NCBI GenBank assembly: GCA_003170315.1
Contig: PNAH01000017.1
Span: 1 to 57,037, forward strand
Reading direction: 5' to 3'
From: Acidimicrobiaceae bacterium
GTDB taxonomy: Bacteria; Actinomycetota; Acidimicrobiia; Acidimicrobiales; RAAP-2
DNA length: 57,037 nt
In this document: piece by piece, positions 11,761-19,307 of the stretch
Numbering within the stretch: position 1 is the first letter of the stretch
How the letters are laid out: each line of letters begins with the position of its first letter
Position numbers and translations under genes: made by a program
The notes under the pieces: model-generated
Told to the model about the DNA's origin: nothing
What the model saw: only the letters and a program-made list of their open reading frames with translations
Databases searched by the model: none

Positions 11761-11895
11761 CTACAAGACCTCGGTCCGGTCCTTCTCGTACGACGAGCGA
11801 CCTCGTAGTCCCAGGGCTAGGTCGGTGGCCACGTTCATTGACAGCGCGGTGCCCAGTTCGTACTCGTGCTCGAAAGCCTCGTCCCCGAGTGCCAT
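11761..11895 (-). CDS. Possible 44-residue acidic small protein upstream of katG
   Basis: A complete frame runs from an ATG at 11895 to a TAG, encoding a short acidic peptide beginning MALGDEAFEHEYELG. Third codon positions are GC-rich like real genes here, and GAGGTG sits about eight bases before the ATG. It would be co-directional with katG, about 70 bases upstream of it. I do not recognise a family, and chance cannot be excluded at this length. Confidence 0.3.
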   Translation of the reverse strand: MALGDEAFEHEYELGTALSMNVATDLALGLRGRSSYEKDRTEVL

Positions 11896-11977
11896 GCGTC
11901 ACACCTCGAGGTCCGCCAAATGCGTACGTGGGCGCGTGGGCGCAGGCGGCGAACGAGTCATCAGCGGTCTTTTCCCT

Positions 11978-12004
11978 AAATCCCCGCGATTTTCAGGGGA
12001 TTTC
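11978..12004 (+). promoter_or_regulatory. Inverted-repeat operator candidate, TCCCC-N10-GGGGATTTC
   Basis: A perfect 8-base inverted repeat, AAATCCCC then 10 bases then GGGGATTT, ends 52 bases before the CHAP-hydrolase ATG. The same TCCCC-N10-GGGGATTTC pattern with identical spacing occurs upstream of the PspC-kinase gene (19226-19249). This suggests a shared transcription factor, possibly the NarL-type regulator at 20555. The rest of the 11896-12055 gap shows nothing else recognisable. Confidence 0.5.
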
Positions 12005-12055
12005 AACGCGAAAAATGGGCGGTGCTACGGTCACCGGAGGCGCTGAGGGGGGCTG

Positions 12056-12664
12056 ATGGCGATCACCGAACAGCGACATACCCGGGCGCCCCGCGTCGCG
12101 TTCCCCTCGACGGTGTTTCGTCTCGCACTGGCCGCCACCTTTGTCATGGCGTTGGCCGTCACGCAAAGCAGCGCGGCGAGCGCGGCGGGCTGCAAGAGTC
12201 GCGGCTACGCCTGCACGATTGACGGCTACAACGCCACGGCCATGAACAACAGCTGGGCCGCTCAGTACTACGGGAGCGACACCAAAGGCGGCATCGGTTC
12301 TCCCCCGCACAACTGCACGCTTTTCGCGGCGTGGATGCTCGCGCACAACGGACTCGCCGATCCCGGTCGCGCCTGGGGCTACGCCGATCAGTGGGGCTTC
12401 ACGTTGGCGGCCGATACGAACCAGACCCCGGCCGTCGGGTCCATCGCGTGGTACGACGGGCCGGGGATGGGCCACGTGGCGTACGTCGCGCGCGTGAACT
12501 GGTCAAATCGCACGGTTTTCCTGGTGTCGGACAACTACGCGGGAGGCAGTGGCTACACGTCGAGCACGTGGGCGCCGTTCACCGAGCCGACCGGCTACAT
12601 CCATCTGCGCGACGAAACGGCGCCTCTCCCGTTAGCGATAAGAAAACTCAAACGCCGTTCCTAA
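12056..12664 (+). CDS. Exported CHAP-domain amidase/endopeptidase
   Basis: A 202-residue protein with a signal peptide (hydrophobic residues about 21-37, cleavage near ASAA-GC). The CHAP/NlpC-like fold follows, with catalytic Cys87 in PPHNCTLFAAWM and His140 in GMGHVAYV. Such enzymes cut peptidoglycan peptide bonds outside the cell. Additional cysteines soon after the cleavage site could form a disulfide. A G-rich ribosome-binding site (GAGGGGGG) precedes the ATG. It converges with a second exported wall enzyme (12696-13259), and its upstream inverted repeat is shared with the envelope-stress kinase gene, which fits a wall-remodelling role. Confidence 0.85.
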   Translation: MAITEQRHTRAPRVAFPSTVFRLALAATFVMALAVTQSSAASAAGCKSRGYACTIDGYNATAMNNSWAAQYYGSDTKGGIGSPPHNCTLFAAWMLAHNGLADPGRAWGYADQWGFTLAADTNQTPAVGSIAWYDGPGMGHVAYVARVNWSNRTVFLVSDNYAGGSGYTSSTWAPFTEPTGYIHLRDETAPLPLAIRKLKRRS

Positions 12665-12695
12665 TGCATCGCGACGTTCGCGGCACGTGGAAGTT

Positions 12696-13259
12696 CTAGA
12701 CCGCCGATGCGCAGGACCACTGACTCCAGCCGTCACGCGCGTACAACAAGGCCGCCGCGCGAACGTTCAGCACGGGATTGAAGGCCAGGTTCAGATTCTT
12801 CGGGTTCTGGCCGATCATCGACATGAGGTACTGCTCGGTGCCCCCGTCGTTCAGCTGGAATAGGCCGCGGTCGTGCGTGCCGTTGCTGTCAAAGCCGATG
12901 TCGGTCGTCCGGAACTTGGACTCGCACCACGCCACGGCTTCGGCGGCGTGCCAAGCCCGGGCCGGAAAGTCCTGGTGAATGAGCGTGACCACGTACCCGT
13001 CGCTCGGAGTCGGGTCATTCGTGAAGTCCGCCAGCTCGGCTACCACCGGACGAGGCCGAACGCGCGCCGCCGCGTGAAGAACCGGTGGCGATTTGATCGT
13101 TACGGCGGGGACGCCCCGAATCGGCCGCGAGTTCGTGGTCGCCGCCGGAGAGGGCGTCGACCAGGCACTCAGTGAAACGATGAGCGCCAGAGCGCTCATC
13201 CACACCACGCACTGCGAATACGCTGGGACGCGTTTCCATCGATCGCGCGCTTGTAACAT
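12696..13259 (-). CDS. Exported lysozyme-fold transglycosylase-like protein
   Basis: A 187-residue protein that begins at an ATG with a perfect GGAGG upstream (the frame is open to 13364 without support). A signal or anchor segment spans about residues 18-34. After a Pro/Ala-rich linker comes a compact lysozyme-like domain: catalytic Glu113 in AVAWCESKF, a GLFQLND strand, and a C-terminal ARDGWSQWSCA ending like resuscitation-factor and SLT-type domains. The two cysteines probably pair. It likely cleaves glycan strands of peptidoglycan. Convergent with the CHAP gene, 31 bases apart. Confidence 0.75.
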   Translation of the reverse strand: MLQARDRWKRVPAYSQCVVWMSALALIVSLSAWSTPSPAATTNSRPIRGVPAVTIKSPPVLHAAARVRPRPVVAELADFTNDPTPSDGYVVTLIHQDFPARAWHAAEAVAWCESKFRTTDIGFDSNGTHDRGLFQLNDGGTEQYLMSMIGQNPKNLNLAFNPVLNVRAAALLYARDGWSQWSCASAV

Positions 13260-13573
13260 TTTCAATCCTCCGCCTAATTTTCCGGTCCGCCCTCGACGGC
13301 ACATTGAGAACCGCTCGGGACTCACGGTCCACGGTTCGAGACCTACCGCCGAGGTATGGCACAACGGGCCACCTCATGGATGATTCAGCGGGGGAATGAC
13401 CATTTTAGGACTCGAGGCCTCAAAAAAACCGCGGAAACGAGTTTCGTCTCGTATTTCCGCTGAATTAAAGGTCTCTGGGCTTCAAAATTGTTATTCGGGA
13501 AGTCAAAACTCTTCACTTTTTGGGTCTACTCACCATTTTGGGACTTTCGCTCTCCACGAGACCGACCGATCCT
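13260..13573. other. Intergenic region with terminator and repeated heptad-like motif
   Basis: The region holds the glycosyltransferase terminator (13422-13460) and the leader of the lysozyme-fold gene. Two near-identical ACCATTTTxGGACT segments occur at about 13400 and 13530. I checked the leader for the c-di-AMP riboswitch that often precedes actinobacterial wall hydrolases and did not find its conserved core. Confidence 0.4.
13422..13460 (-). terminator. Rho-independent terminator of the glycosyltransferase gene
   Basis: Read on the minus strand, GCGGAAA-TA-CGAG pairs with CTCGTTTCCGC around a 6-base loop (11 pairs with a 2-base bulge). Two bases later a run of seven T follows. It lies about 115 bases after the stop of the leftward glycosyltransferase gene. 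Confidence 0.75.
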
Positions 13574-14725
13574 TCAGAGAGACGAAAGTGCTTCCAAACA
13601 GTCACGCGCCGAACCCGTTGACGCGATCTCTTCAGCAATTACCTGGGCCGCGATCGCGTAGGAACTCTCCGCGAGGACTTCGAGCACGGCCGCGCGGATG
13701 CGCGGAACGTCGTGTGCCGCGATCGCTCGAAAGCCCGGCTCCGACTTCGAACCGACGTCGACGACCACGCCGGCGCCCGCGACGGTGATCAACTGCGCGT
13801 TCGTGCGCTGGTCGGCGAACATCGGCACGAAGACGATCGGCAGACCGGCCGCCAGCGCGCCGTAGGTCGTGCCCGATCCACCGTGACACAACACCATCGA
13901 CGCGAAGGGAAAGACCGACGCCTGAGGAATCCACGATTCGACGACGACGTTCGACGGGACGTCGTCCAGCAGGCGGCGGTTGAAGCCCAGTCCGGTCGTG
14001 ACCAGGACGCGCACGTCCAGGCCCGACACCGCCTCAATGGCCAACCGAAAGGCGGATTCGGCCGTGTCGAGACCGCCGGCCACCGAGCCAAACGTCAGAT
14101 AAATCAACGGTTGGCTCCCCGCGGCCCACCGACCGGGCTGGACGCCCTCCGGTGCCGCGTTTTCGCGGTAGCGCACGGTTCGGGGGAACGGCGAAGGATC
14201 GAGGCTGGTCGGTAGTCGAGAGAGGTAACGGGTCTGGCGAAGGACTTCCTCCATGCCGACTTCAAAGTCATCCAGGATCGGAGCGACGAGTCCGATGACG
14301 CCCCACTCCGTTCGCGCCGAGGAAATAGCGACTTGCGCGTGCTTGATCGAGCGCCGTGTCGCCGCCACCGCGCCGGCGTACGCGCAGGGCTCTCGAAGCA
14401 CCAGATCCGGTTGAAACGCGTCGCAGGCCGATTCGACGGTCGCCAGCATGGCCTCAGTCGAAAGCCGTCCGAAGAACTCGCCGTCCAAGAGTCGTGCCGC
14501 CTGAGCGTGCGGCACTCGTGCCGCACGCCGCCAAAGTTCTTTCGACTTCGTCGGATCAGGTGGGTCGCTCAGATAGTGCGTAACACCCAGTTCTTTGATC
14601 TCCGTCGCGAGACTCGGTGGAACGACCATGAAGAGTTCGTCGCCGCGTTCTCGCGCCGCTTCGACGAAGGGCTTCAGTGGATTGAAATGGCCCGCTAGGC
14701 CCGTGGAACAAAGGAGGAGTCGCAT
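13574..14725 (-). CDS. GT1-family (UGT/macrolide-type) glycosyltransferase
   Basis: A 383-residue two-domain GT-B enzyme. The N-terminal acceptor domain begins LLLCSTGLAGHFNPLKPF, with the His typical of the catalytic base. The C-terminal nucleotide-sugar domain contains CHGGSGTTYGALAAGLPIVFVP followed by FADQRTNAQ, the classic UDP-glycosyltransferase/MGT signature. It would transfer a sugar from an NDP-sugar to a small lipophilic acceptor. The acceptor is unknown, and no polyketide or sterol genes are adjacent. The start ATG has only a weak ribosome-binding site. It ends with a clear terminator. Confidence 0.85.
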   Translation of the reverse strand: MRLLLCSTGLAGHFNPLKPFVEAARERGDELFMVVPPSLATEIKELGVTHYLSDPPDPTKSKELWRRAARVPHAQAARLLDGEFFGRLSTEAMLATVESACDAFQPDLVLREPCAYAGAVAATRRSIKHAQVAISSARTEWGVIGLVAPILDDFEVGMEEVLRQTRYLSRLPTSLDPSPFPRTVRYRENAAPEGVQPGRWAAGSQPLIYLTFGSVAGGLDTAESAFRLAIEAVSGLDVRVLVTTGLGFNRRLLDDVPSNVVVESWIPQASVFPFASMVLCHGGSGTTYGALAAGLPIVFVPMFADQRTNAQLITVAGAGVVVDVGSKSEPGFRAIAAHDVPRIRAAVLEVLAESSYAIAAQVIAEEIASTGSARDCLEALSSL

Positions 14726-14859
14726 CGCTTGGTCATCTTGCCAGTCCGGGCGAGGGGCGTGGCGCCTCTCGGGTGAGCATCAGTGCTGGGAGGACGCGAA
14801 GCCAATCAGCGATGCCTCTTTGCCACGGGGGCCGTTCGAGGAGTGCTGCATAATGAGTT

Positions 14860-16038
14860 GTGCCCCAGAACAAACGCGACCACAGCCTCAATCTGGCGCC
14901 GGCTTCGGTGGACGACTACCGCGAGTTGGCTCGGCGCAAACTTCCCCGACAGATCTTCGACTACATCGACGGCGGGGCCTTCGCCGAATCGACGTTGGCC
15001 GCGAATCGAAATGACTTACGCCGTATTCAATTTCGCCAGCGAGTCCTTCGCGACGTTTCCACTCGCTCACTCGCCACGACGGTGCTCGGCGAAGAGATCG
15101 CGCTGCCCCTCATCCTCGCGCCGGTCGGCTTCGGCGGCATGTTCGCTCGACGAGCCGAAGTCCAAGCGGCAAAGGCCGCCGAACGTGCGGGAATCCCATT
15201 CTGTGAGTCGACGCTCTCGATCTGCGGCGTCGAAGAGGTCGCGGCCTCGATCACGCGCCCGCTCTGGTTCCAGTTGTACGTGATGAAGGACCGCAGTTAC
15301 GCCGAGGACCTGATGGTTCGCGCCCAGGCGGTCGGGTGCACCACGTTGGTCCTGACGGTGGACTTGGCCGTCGTCGGTCAGCGCTACCGCGACGGGCGAA
15401 ACGGCATCAGCGGCAGGATCTCTCGCACGAGGCGGATGCGCCGAGGCGCCGATCTCTTCACCCACACGAAGTGGGTGCGTGACGTGGCCCTCGGCGGTCG
15501 ACCACTGACCTTCGGGAACCTCGAGAAGGCGCTGCCCGACGCCAACGTCCCGGGTGACTTTCAAGCCTGGGTCGCCGGCCAGTTCGACCCCAGCGTTTCT
15601 TGGGATGACCTTGCGTGGTTGCGCGAACACTGGCGCGGCAAGATCGCGTTGAAGGGCATCCTCGATCCCGATGACGCGCGCGAGGCGGTCGATCGCGGGG
15701 CCGACGCCGTCATCGTCTCCAATCACGGTGGTCGTCAACTCGACGACGTGCCCTCGAGCATCCGATCGTTGCCGAGAATCGCCGAGGCCGTCAGCGACCA
15801 CTGCGAAGTGTTGATGGACGGCGGGATCCGCAGCGGCCTCGACGTGGTGAAGGCGATGGCGATGGGGGCCCGGGCCTGCTTGATCGGTCGACCGTGGGCC
15901 TACGCCGTCGCCGCACGCGGCGAACGCGGCGTCGACCACGTCCTGCGGATCTTCCAATCCGAGATGATGGTCACCCTCGGCCTGACCGGAGTGAATGACG
16001 TCCGCGACCTCGACCGTACAGTCGTGGTGGAACAGTAA
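14860..16038 (+). CDS. lldD: FMN-dependent alpha-hydroxy-acid dehydrogenase (L-lactate dehydrogenase-like)
   Basis: A 392-residue TIM-barrel flavoprotein of normal LldD length. Signatures are the N-terminal LPRQIFDYIDGGAF, the FMN region APVGFGGMFAR, the active-site SNHGGRQLD with catalytic His followed by Arg, and the phosphate-binding DGGIRSGLDV and ACLIGRPWAYA. It oxidises an L-2-hydroxy acid, most likely L-lactate, to the keto acid and passes electrons to quinone or oxygen. Glycolate or mandelate cannot be excluded. Translation starts at a GTG. It may be co-transcribed with the DinB-type gene 37 bases downstream. Confidence 0.85.
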   Translation: MPQNKRDHSLNLAPASVDDYRELARRKLPRQIFDYIDGGAFAESTLAANRNDLRRIQFRQRVLRDVSTRSLATTVLGEEIALPLILAPVGFGGMFARRAEVQAAKAAERAGIPFCESTLSICGVEEVAASITRPLWFQLYVMKDRSYAEDLMVRAQAVGCTTLVLTVDLAVVGQRYRDGRNGISGRISRTRRMRRGADLFTHTKWVRDVALGGRPLTFGNLEKALPDANVPGDFQAWVAGQFDPSVSWDDLAWLREHWRGKIALKGILDPDDAREAVDRGADAVIVSNHGGRQLDDVPSSIRSLPRIAEAVSDHCEVLMDGGIRSGLDVVKAMAMGARACLIGRPWAYAVAARGERGVDHVLRIFQSEMMVTLGLTGVNDVRDLDRTVVVEQ

Positions 16039-16075
16039 GCCTCGGGTTCGCCCCACTTCACGAAAGCAGAGTCCC

Positions 16076-16831
16076 ATGACCAACGCCCTCGACGCCCTGG
16101 AACTTTCCGTCAACCACTTACGCTCAGTCACCGAAGGAATGAGCGAGAGCCAGTACGTGGCGTCGGCGTATCCCACGGAGTGGACGGTGGCTGACGTGAT
16201 GAGTCACATCGGCTCCGCGGCCATCATCTTCAAACGGGGTGTCGACGACGCACTCGACGAGCGTGAGACGCCGCCGAAGTTCAACGAGTCCGTGTGGGAC
16301 GTATGGAATGCCAAAACACCACACGCTCAGGTCACGGACTCACTCGACGCGGATCAAGCACTACTCACGCGGCTACTTGAATTGACACCCGAAGAGCGTG
16401 AGCGCTACACCTTGAACCTCGGTCCCATGACTTTCGATTTCGATCGAGCCATCCGATTGCGTCTCGGAGAACACGTCTTGCACACGTGGGACATCGAAGA
16501 GGCCCTCGACCAGAACGCGACGTTGCAGCCCGAGGCCGTGCCGTTCTTGATCGACAATCTCGATCTTCTCCTTCGATTCACCGCCAAGGCCACCGAGAAC
16601 GAGCACACGTTGCACATCCGAACAACCGAACCCCAGCGCGAGTTCGCGTTGACTCAGGGCGCCGACGGCGTGACCCTCAACGAGGTTGAAGGCGTGGAAC
16701 TGTTTGATCTCGAACTCCCGTCCGAAGCGTTCGTACGCCTCGCCTACGGCCGCTTAGACGAGGAGCACACTCCGGCCGGCATCGACGCCACGCACCTCGT
16801 TGAACTCCGCCGCGTCTTTCCGGGAATGTAG
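16076..16831 (+). CDS. Maleylpyruvate isomerase-like mycothiol-dependent (DinB-fold) protein
   Basis: A 251-residue protein starting at ATG 16076. The N-terminal DinB-like four-helix bundle has metal-ligand candidates in DVMSHIGSA (His) and RLGEHVLHTWDIEEAL (Glu, His). This matches the MDMPI N-terminal domain used by mycothiol-dependent isomerases and transferases. A C-terminal domain of about 80 residues follows. The partner thiol mycothiol is made from inositol, and inositol-phosphate synthase is encoded at 53491-54585. The exact substrate is not visible. The FMN reductase ATG follows after three bases, so the two are probably translated together. Confidence 0.75.
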   Translation: MTNALDALELSVNHLRSVTEGMSESQYVASAYPTEWTVADVMSHIGSAAIIFKRGVDDALDERETPPKFNESVWDVWNAKTPHAQVTDSLDADQALLTRLLELTPEERERYTLNLGPMTFDFDRAIRLRLGEHVLHTWDIEEALDQNATLQPEAVPFLIDNLDLLLRFTAKATENEHTLHIRTTEPQREFALTQGADGVTLNEVEGVELFDLELPSEAFVRLAYGRLDEEHTPAGIDATHLVELRRVFPGM

Positions 16832-16834
16832 GAG

Positions 16835-17419
16835 ATGGCTCTTCGCATCCAGATCATCATCGGTTCAACTCGTCCGGGACGCTTTGCCGACAAGCCGGTG
16901 GCGTGGCTCGTTGACCGATTGGCCGGTCGCGATGACTTCGAGGTCGACGTGTTGGACCTGCGCGATCACCCCCTCCCGCTCTTCGACAGCCCGATGTCGC
17001 CCGCGAGATCCCTCCGTGACTACCCCAACGACGCCGTCGCCGCACTCGGGCGGCGATTCGACTCCGCCGACGGATATATCACGGTTACCAGTGAGTACAA
17101 CCACGGCTATGCCGCGTCCCTGAAGAACGCCATGGACTACGTGTTCCCCGAGTTCAACAAGAAACCTATGTCGTTTGTCGGTTACGGCAACGCCGGTGGC
17201 GCCCGAGCAATCGAACAGCTTCGATTGGTATGCGTCGAGTTCGAGATGGCGCCGCTACGTCGTGCGGTGCACATCTTCCCCGACGTGATGCGCCCGGCGA
17301 TGATGGCCGAGGAGTTCACACCGGCCCTGTTCGAATCGCTCGACGAGCGACTCGAAATGTTGACCAACGAATTGGTGTGGTGGACCAACGCACTGAAAGC
17401 GGCCCGCGACGCCGATTAG
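16835..17419 (+). CDS. NAD(P)H-dependent FMN reductase
   Basis: A 194-residue flavodoxin-fold protein. The phosphate-binding loop GSTRPGRFADKPVAW and the flavin-contacting TSEYNHGYAASLKNAMDYV and GYGNAGGARAIEQLR strands are characteristic of the NADPH-dependent FMN reductase/azoreductase (SsuE/ArsH-like) family. It probably reduces free or bound FMN, or quinone-like compounds, with NADPH. The start ATG is three bases after the upstream stop with a GGAG overlapping that junction. Confidence 0.85.
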   Translation: MALRIQIIIGSTRPGRFADKPVAWLVDRLAGRDDFEVDVLDLRDHPLPLFDSPMSPARSLRDYPNDAVAALGRRFDSADGYITVTSEYNHGYAASLKNAMDYVFPEFNKKPMSFVGYGNAGGARAIEQLRLVCVEFEMAPLRRAVHIFPDVMRPAMMAEEFTPALFESLDERLEMLTNELVWWTNALKAARDAD

Positions 17420-17460
17420 GTCATCGCCGCCCGCGCCTGAGTTGAGCAATCGGCTCCGAG

Positions 17461-18147
17461 TCAAACAGGGAAGTTCTCCAAGACCGAGGACATGTGGGTG
17501 GCTTCACTGTCGTAGACGTGGGACGACTTGACGATCATGGTGAGGGAGCCGACCGGTCGGTCGAGTTCGGTCGCCACCTGGTGTTGGATCCCCGCCAGTT
17601 CCAAAAGGTTGGCGTATCCCTTCGTCCCGAAATCAATACTGTGGGCGTAGACCACAAGGTCCAGCGCGCCATCGCGCAGAAAGTAATCCAACAGGCTGAC
17701 GCACGGGATGTAGGTCGTGTCACTCAACGGTTGCAACGTCGTAATCGTGGCCGAACGACTGAGCGGGTCGCTGCGCAGCCGCTCTACCACCCAACGCACT
17801 TGATCGAGACCGGCGCCGGCGTAGTTGCGGAGCCTAGTGGCGTAGCTGGCGGCGTCGCCGAGCTCGGGCACTTCGTTGAAGTCCGAGAAGTTCGCGCGCA
17901 TCCACGCGACACGATCCGGATCGGCGAAGCGTTCGATTATGTCGTCAGTGGTCTTGGGGCTGCGCACGACGAGGGTGGTCATCAGTACTTCGCGCATGGC
18001 CAGTCCGTCGTACGTGCTCGCGACGCCGGATTCCATGATTGATCGGGCGACCGCGACCCACGCCTCGCCAATCGTGGTCGTATTGACAATTCTGGCCTGC
18101 TCGGGACTCACCCGTACATCTTTATCTTTTTCAGAAGGCGCAACCAT
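17461..18147 (-). CDS. Thymidylate-synthase-like protein with altered active-site residues
   Basis: A 228-residue protein, shorter than ThyA (about 264). Its C-terminal half aligns by eye with ThyA: the catalytic Cys in YIPCVSLLDYFLRDG (ThyA PCHxFFQF), DLVVYAHSID for the QLYQRSCD strand, an Asn in GYANLLEL for PFNIA, and SSHVYDSE for DTHLYSNH. So Cys, Asp, Asn, His and Tyr are kept. The Arg that binds nucleotide phosphate (YQRS) is His, and the His after the catalytic Cys is Val. Relatives include thymidylate synthase and the pyrimidine hydroxymethylases/methylases of nucleoside antibiotics and phages. Its true substrate may differ from dUMP. ATG 18147 chosen; a TTG two codons earlier is possible. 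Confidence 0.65.
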   Translation of the reverse strand: MVAPSEKDKDVRVSPEQARIVNTTTIGEAWVAVARSIMESGVASTYDGLAMREVLMTTLVVRSPKTTDDIIERFADPDRVAWMRANFSDFNEVPELGDAASYATRLRNYAGAGLDQVRWVVERLRSDPLSRSATITTLQPLSDTTYIPCVSLLDYFLRDGALDLVVYAHSIDFGTKGYANLLELAGIQHQVATELDRPVGSLTMIVKSSHVYDSEATHMSSVLENFPV

Positions 18148-18192
18148 TGACAACTGCTTTCGTGGTCGCCGTACTGAGCGTCCGCGCCTGAC

Positions 18193-19140
18193 TCAGCGAG
18201 AAGCTAACTCATAGCCTCGGCGCACTTCGATTTGACCAACACCGACTTCGACGTTCAAGTTCAAATGCGGGGCGCGTTCCTGACTCGCGACGGTCTTCAA
18301 GGAAGAAGGAATGGCGGTGAAGGGCTGAGTGTCGAAGCCGAACTGGCCGAGGTACTCGACCGTGCCAAGGCCAACGTGAGTCTTGAGATACACAATGGCG
18401 TTCGCCGGCACGTCCACGATCAGCACACCGACCGCCACGCTCGCCTTCACCGAGGTCGAGGTCGAAGAGAAATGAACCTGGCGAAGGTCGACCGTCATTG
18501 AGCCGAACTCCGTGCGGTACGAATGTTGCACTTGGGCCACGGAACTCGGCTGGATGAAGCGTTCGCCGCTCCCGCCGGTCATCGGGACCCCGGTCGACGC
18601 GAGGAATCCGAGGAACGCGGCCGACAGCAGAATGAAGACGGTCATCCCCGACAAGAAGACCAGCGCAATGAAACGTCGCAGCATGTGTTGACGCGCGGAG
18701 GAGCGTAGGGACAGTACCGCTAGTACTGCGAGGAAGATCAGCCAGAGCACCCCGAAGCCACCGCCCAACTTCGGTACCCCACCAATGGTTGAAAGCACGA
18801 TGACCGCCACGACGACGACGCCAGCCAAAAGCACGTAACGCAGGAGACGCAGGTTGGACGCGGGGGGCGCGTCACCGGACTCCTCGACGTCGTCGGCGTG
18901 ACGGCCCGACTGCGGAATCAAGACCCACATAGCGAGATAGATCGCCGCGCCCAGCCCGTAGAGAACGGTGAGCACGACGAAGACGACGCGAACGATGTTG
19001 GCGTCGATGTCGAATCGCTCGCCGATGCCGCCGGCGACGCCTCCGACCATGCGGCGCGTGGTGCTTCGGCGCAAGCCGGACTCCTTCGCGACTTCCGGTC
19101 CCGGTGCGTTGCTCTCGACGTGCTCGTGTTCTTCATCCAT
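18193..19140 (-). CDS. PspC/LiaF-like membrane protein
   Basis: A 315-residue protein. An N-terminal PspC domain (about residues 22-80) contains GGVAGGIGERFDIDANIVRVVFV and its membrane helix. Three further helices (about 100-120, 128-145 and 155-180) and a C-terminal beta-rich LiaF/DUF2154-like domain follow, with repeats such as GVLIVDVPANA and HLNLNVEVGVGQIEV. LiaF-type proteins restrain a sensor kinase until the envelope is stressed. It is divergent from a PspC-fused histidine kinase with its regulator, forming a Lia-like three-part module. The shared promoter region has several GGGGA half-sites. Confidence 0.8.
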   Translation of the reverse strand: MDEEHEHVESNAPGPEVAKESGLRRSTTRRMVGGVAGGIGERFDIDANIVRVVFVVLTVLYGLGAAIYLAMWVLIPQSGRHADDVEESGDAPPASNLRLLRYVLLAGVVVVAVIVLSTIGGVPKLGGGFGVLWLIFLAVLAVLSLRSSARQHMLRRFIALVFLSGMTVFILLSAAFLGFLASTGVPMTGGSGERFIQPSSVAQVQHSYRTEFGSMTVDLRQVHFSSTSTSVKASVAVGVLIVDVPANAIVYLKTHVGLGTVEYLGQFGFDTQPFTAIPSSLKTVASQERAPHLNLNVEVGVGQIEVRRGYELASR

Positions 19141-19155
19141 GCTTCAAATGTATGG

Positions 19156-19250
19156 TCCCCGCTGATCACGGACTATGGGGATGAACCCTCAGGGGAGTCA
19201 CCGCCGCGTACGAACGCTCAGGGTTTCCCCTTAGATACAAGGGGATTTCG
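19156..19250. promoter_or_regulatory. Divergent promoter with GGGGA half-site cluster
   Basis: Between the PspC/LiaF gene and the kinase gene lie GGGGA at 19177 and at 19192 (direct, spaced by 10), TCCCC at 19156, and a perfect inverted pair TCCCC at 19226 with GGGGATTTC at 19241 (spaced by 10). The inverted pair ends 58 bases before the kinase ATG and repeats the element before the CHAP gene. Likely binding sites for the neighbouring NarL-type regulator. Confidence 0.5.
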
Positions 19251-19307
19251 CCGTGACAGACTTTGGATGGTCCGAAGAGCCACACTGTCGTCGAAGGGAG
19301 CGAACGA

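Noticed and set aside
13260..13420. A c-di-AMP (ydaO-type) riboswitch before the lysozyme-fold gene
   Set aside because: Such elements often precede wall-hydrolase genes in actinobacteria, but the conserved GGGGTGAATC and AGCTAACCTCG-like cores are absent.
15067..16176. A 369-codon leftward open frame opposite lldD
   Set aside because: Composition is Arg/His/Val-rich with no motif, and the opposite strand encodes an intact FMN dehydrogenase.
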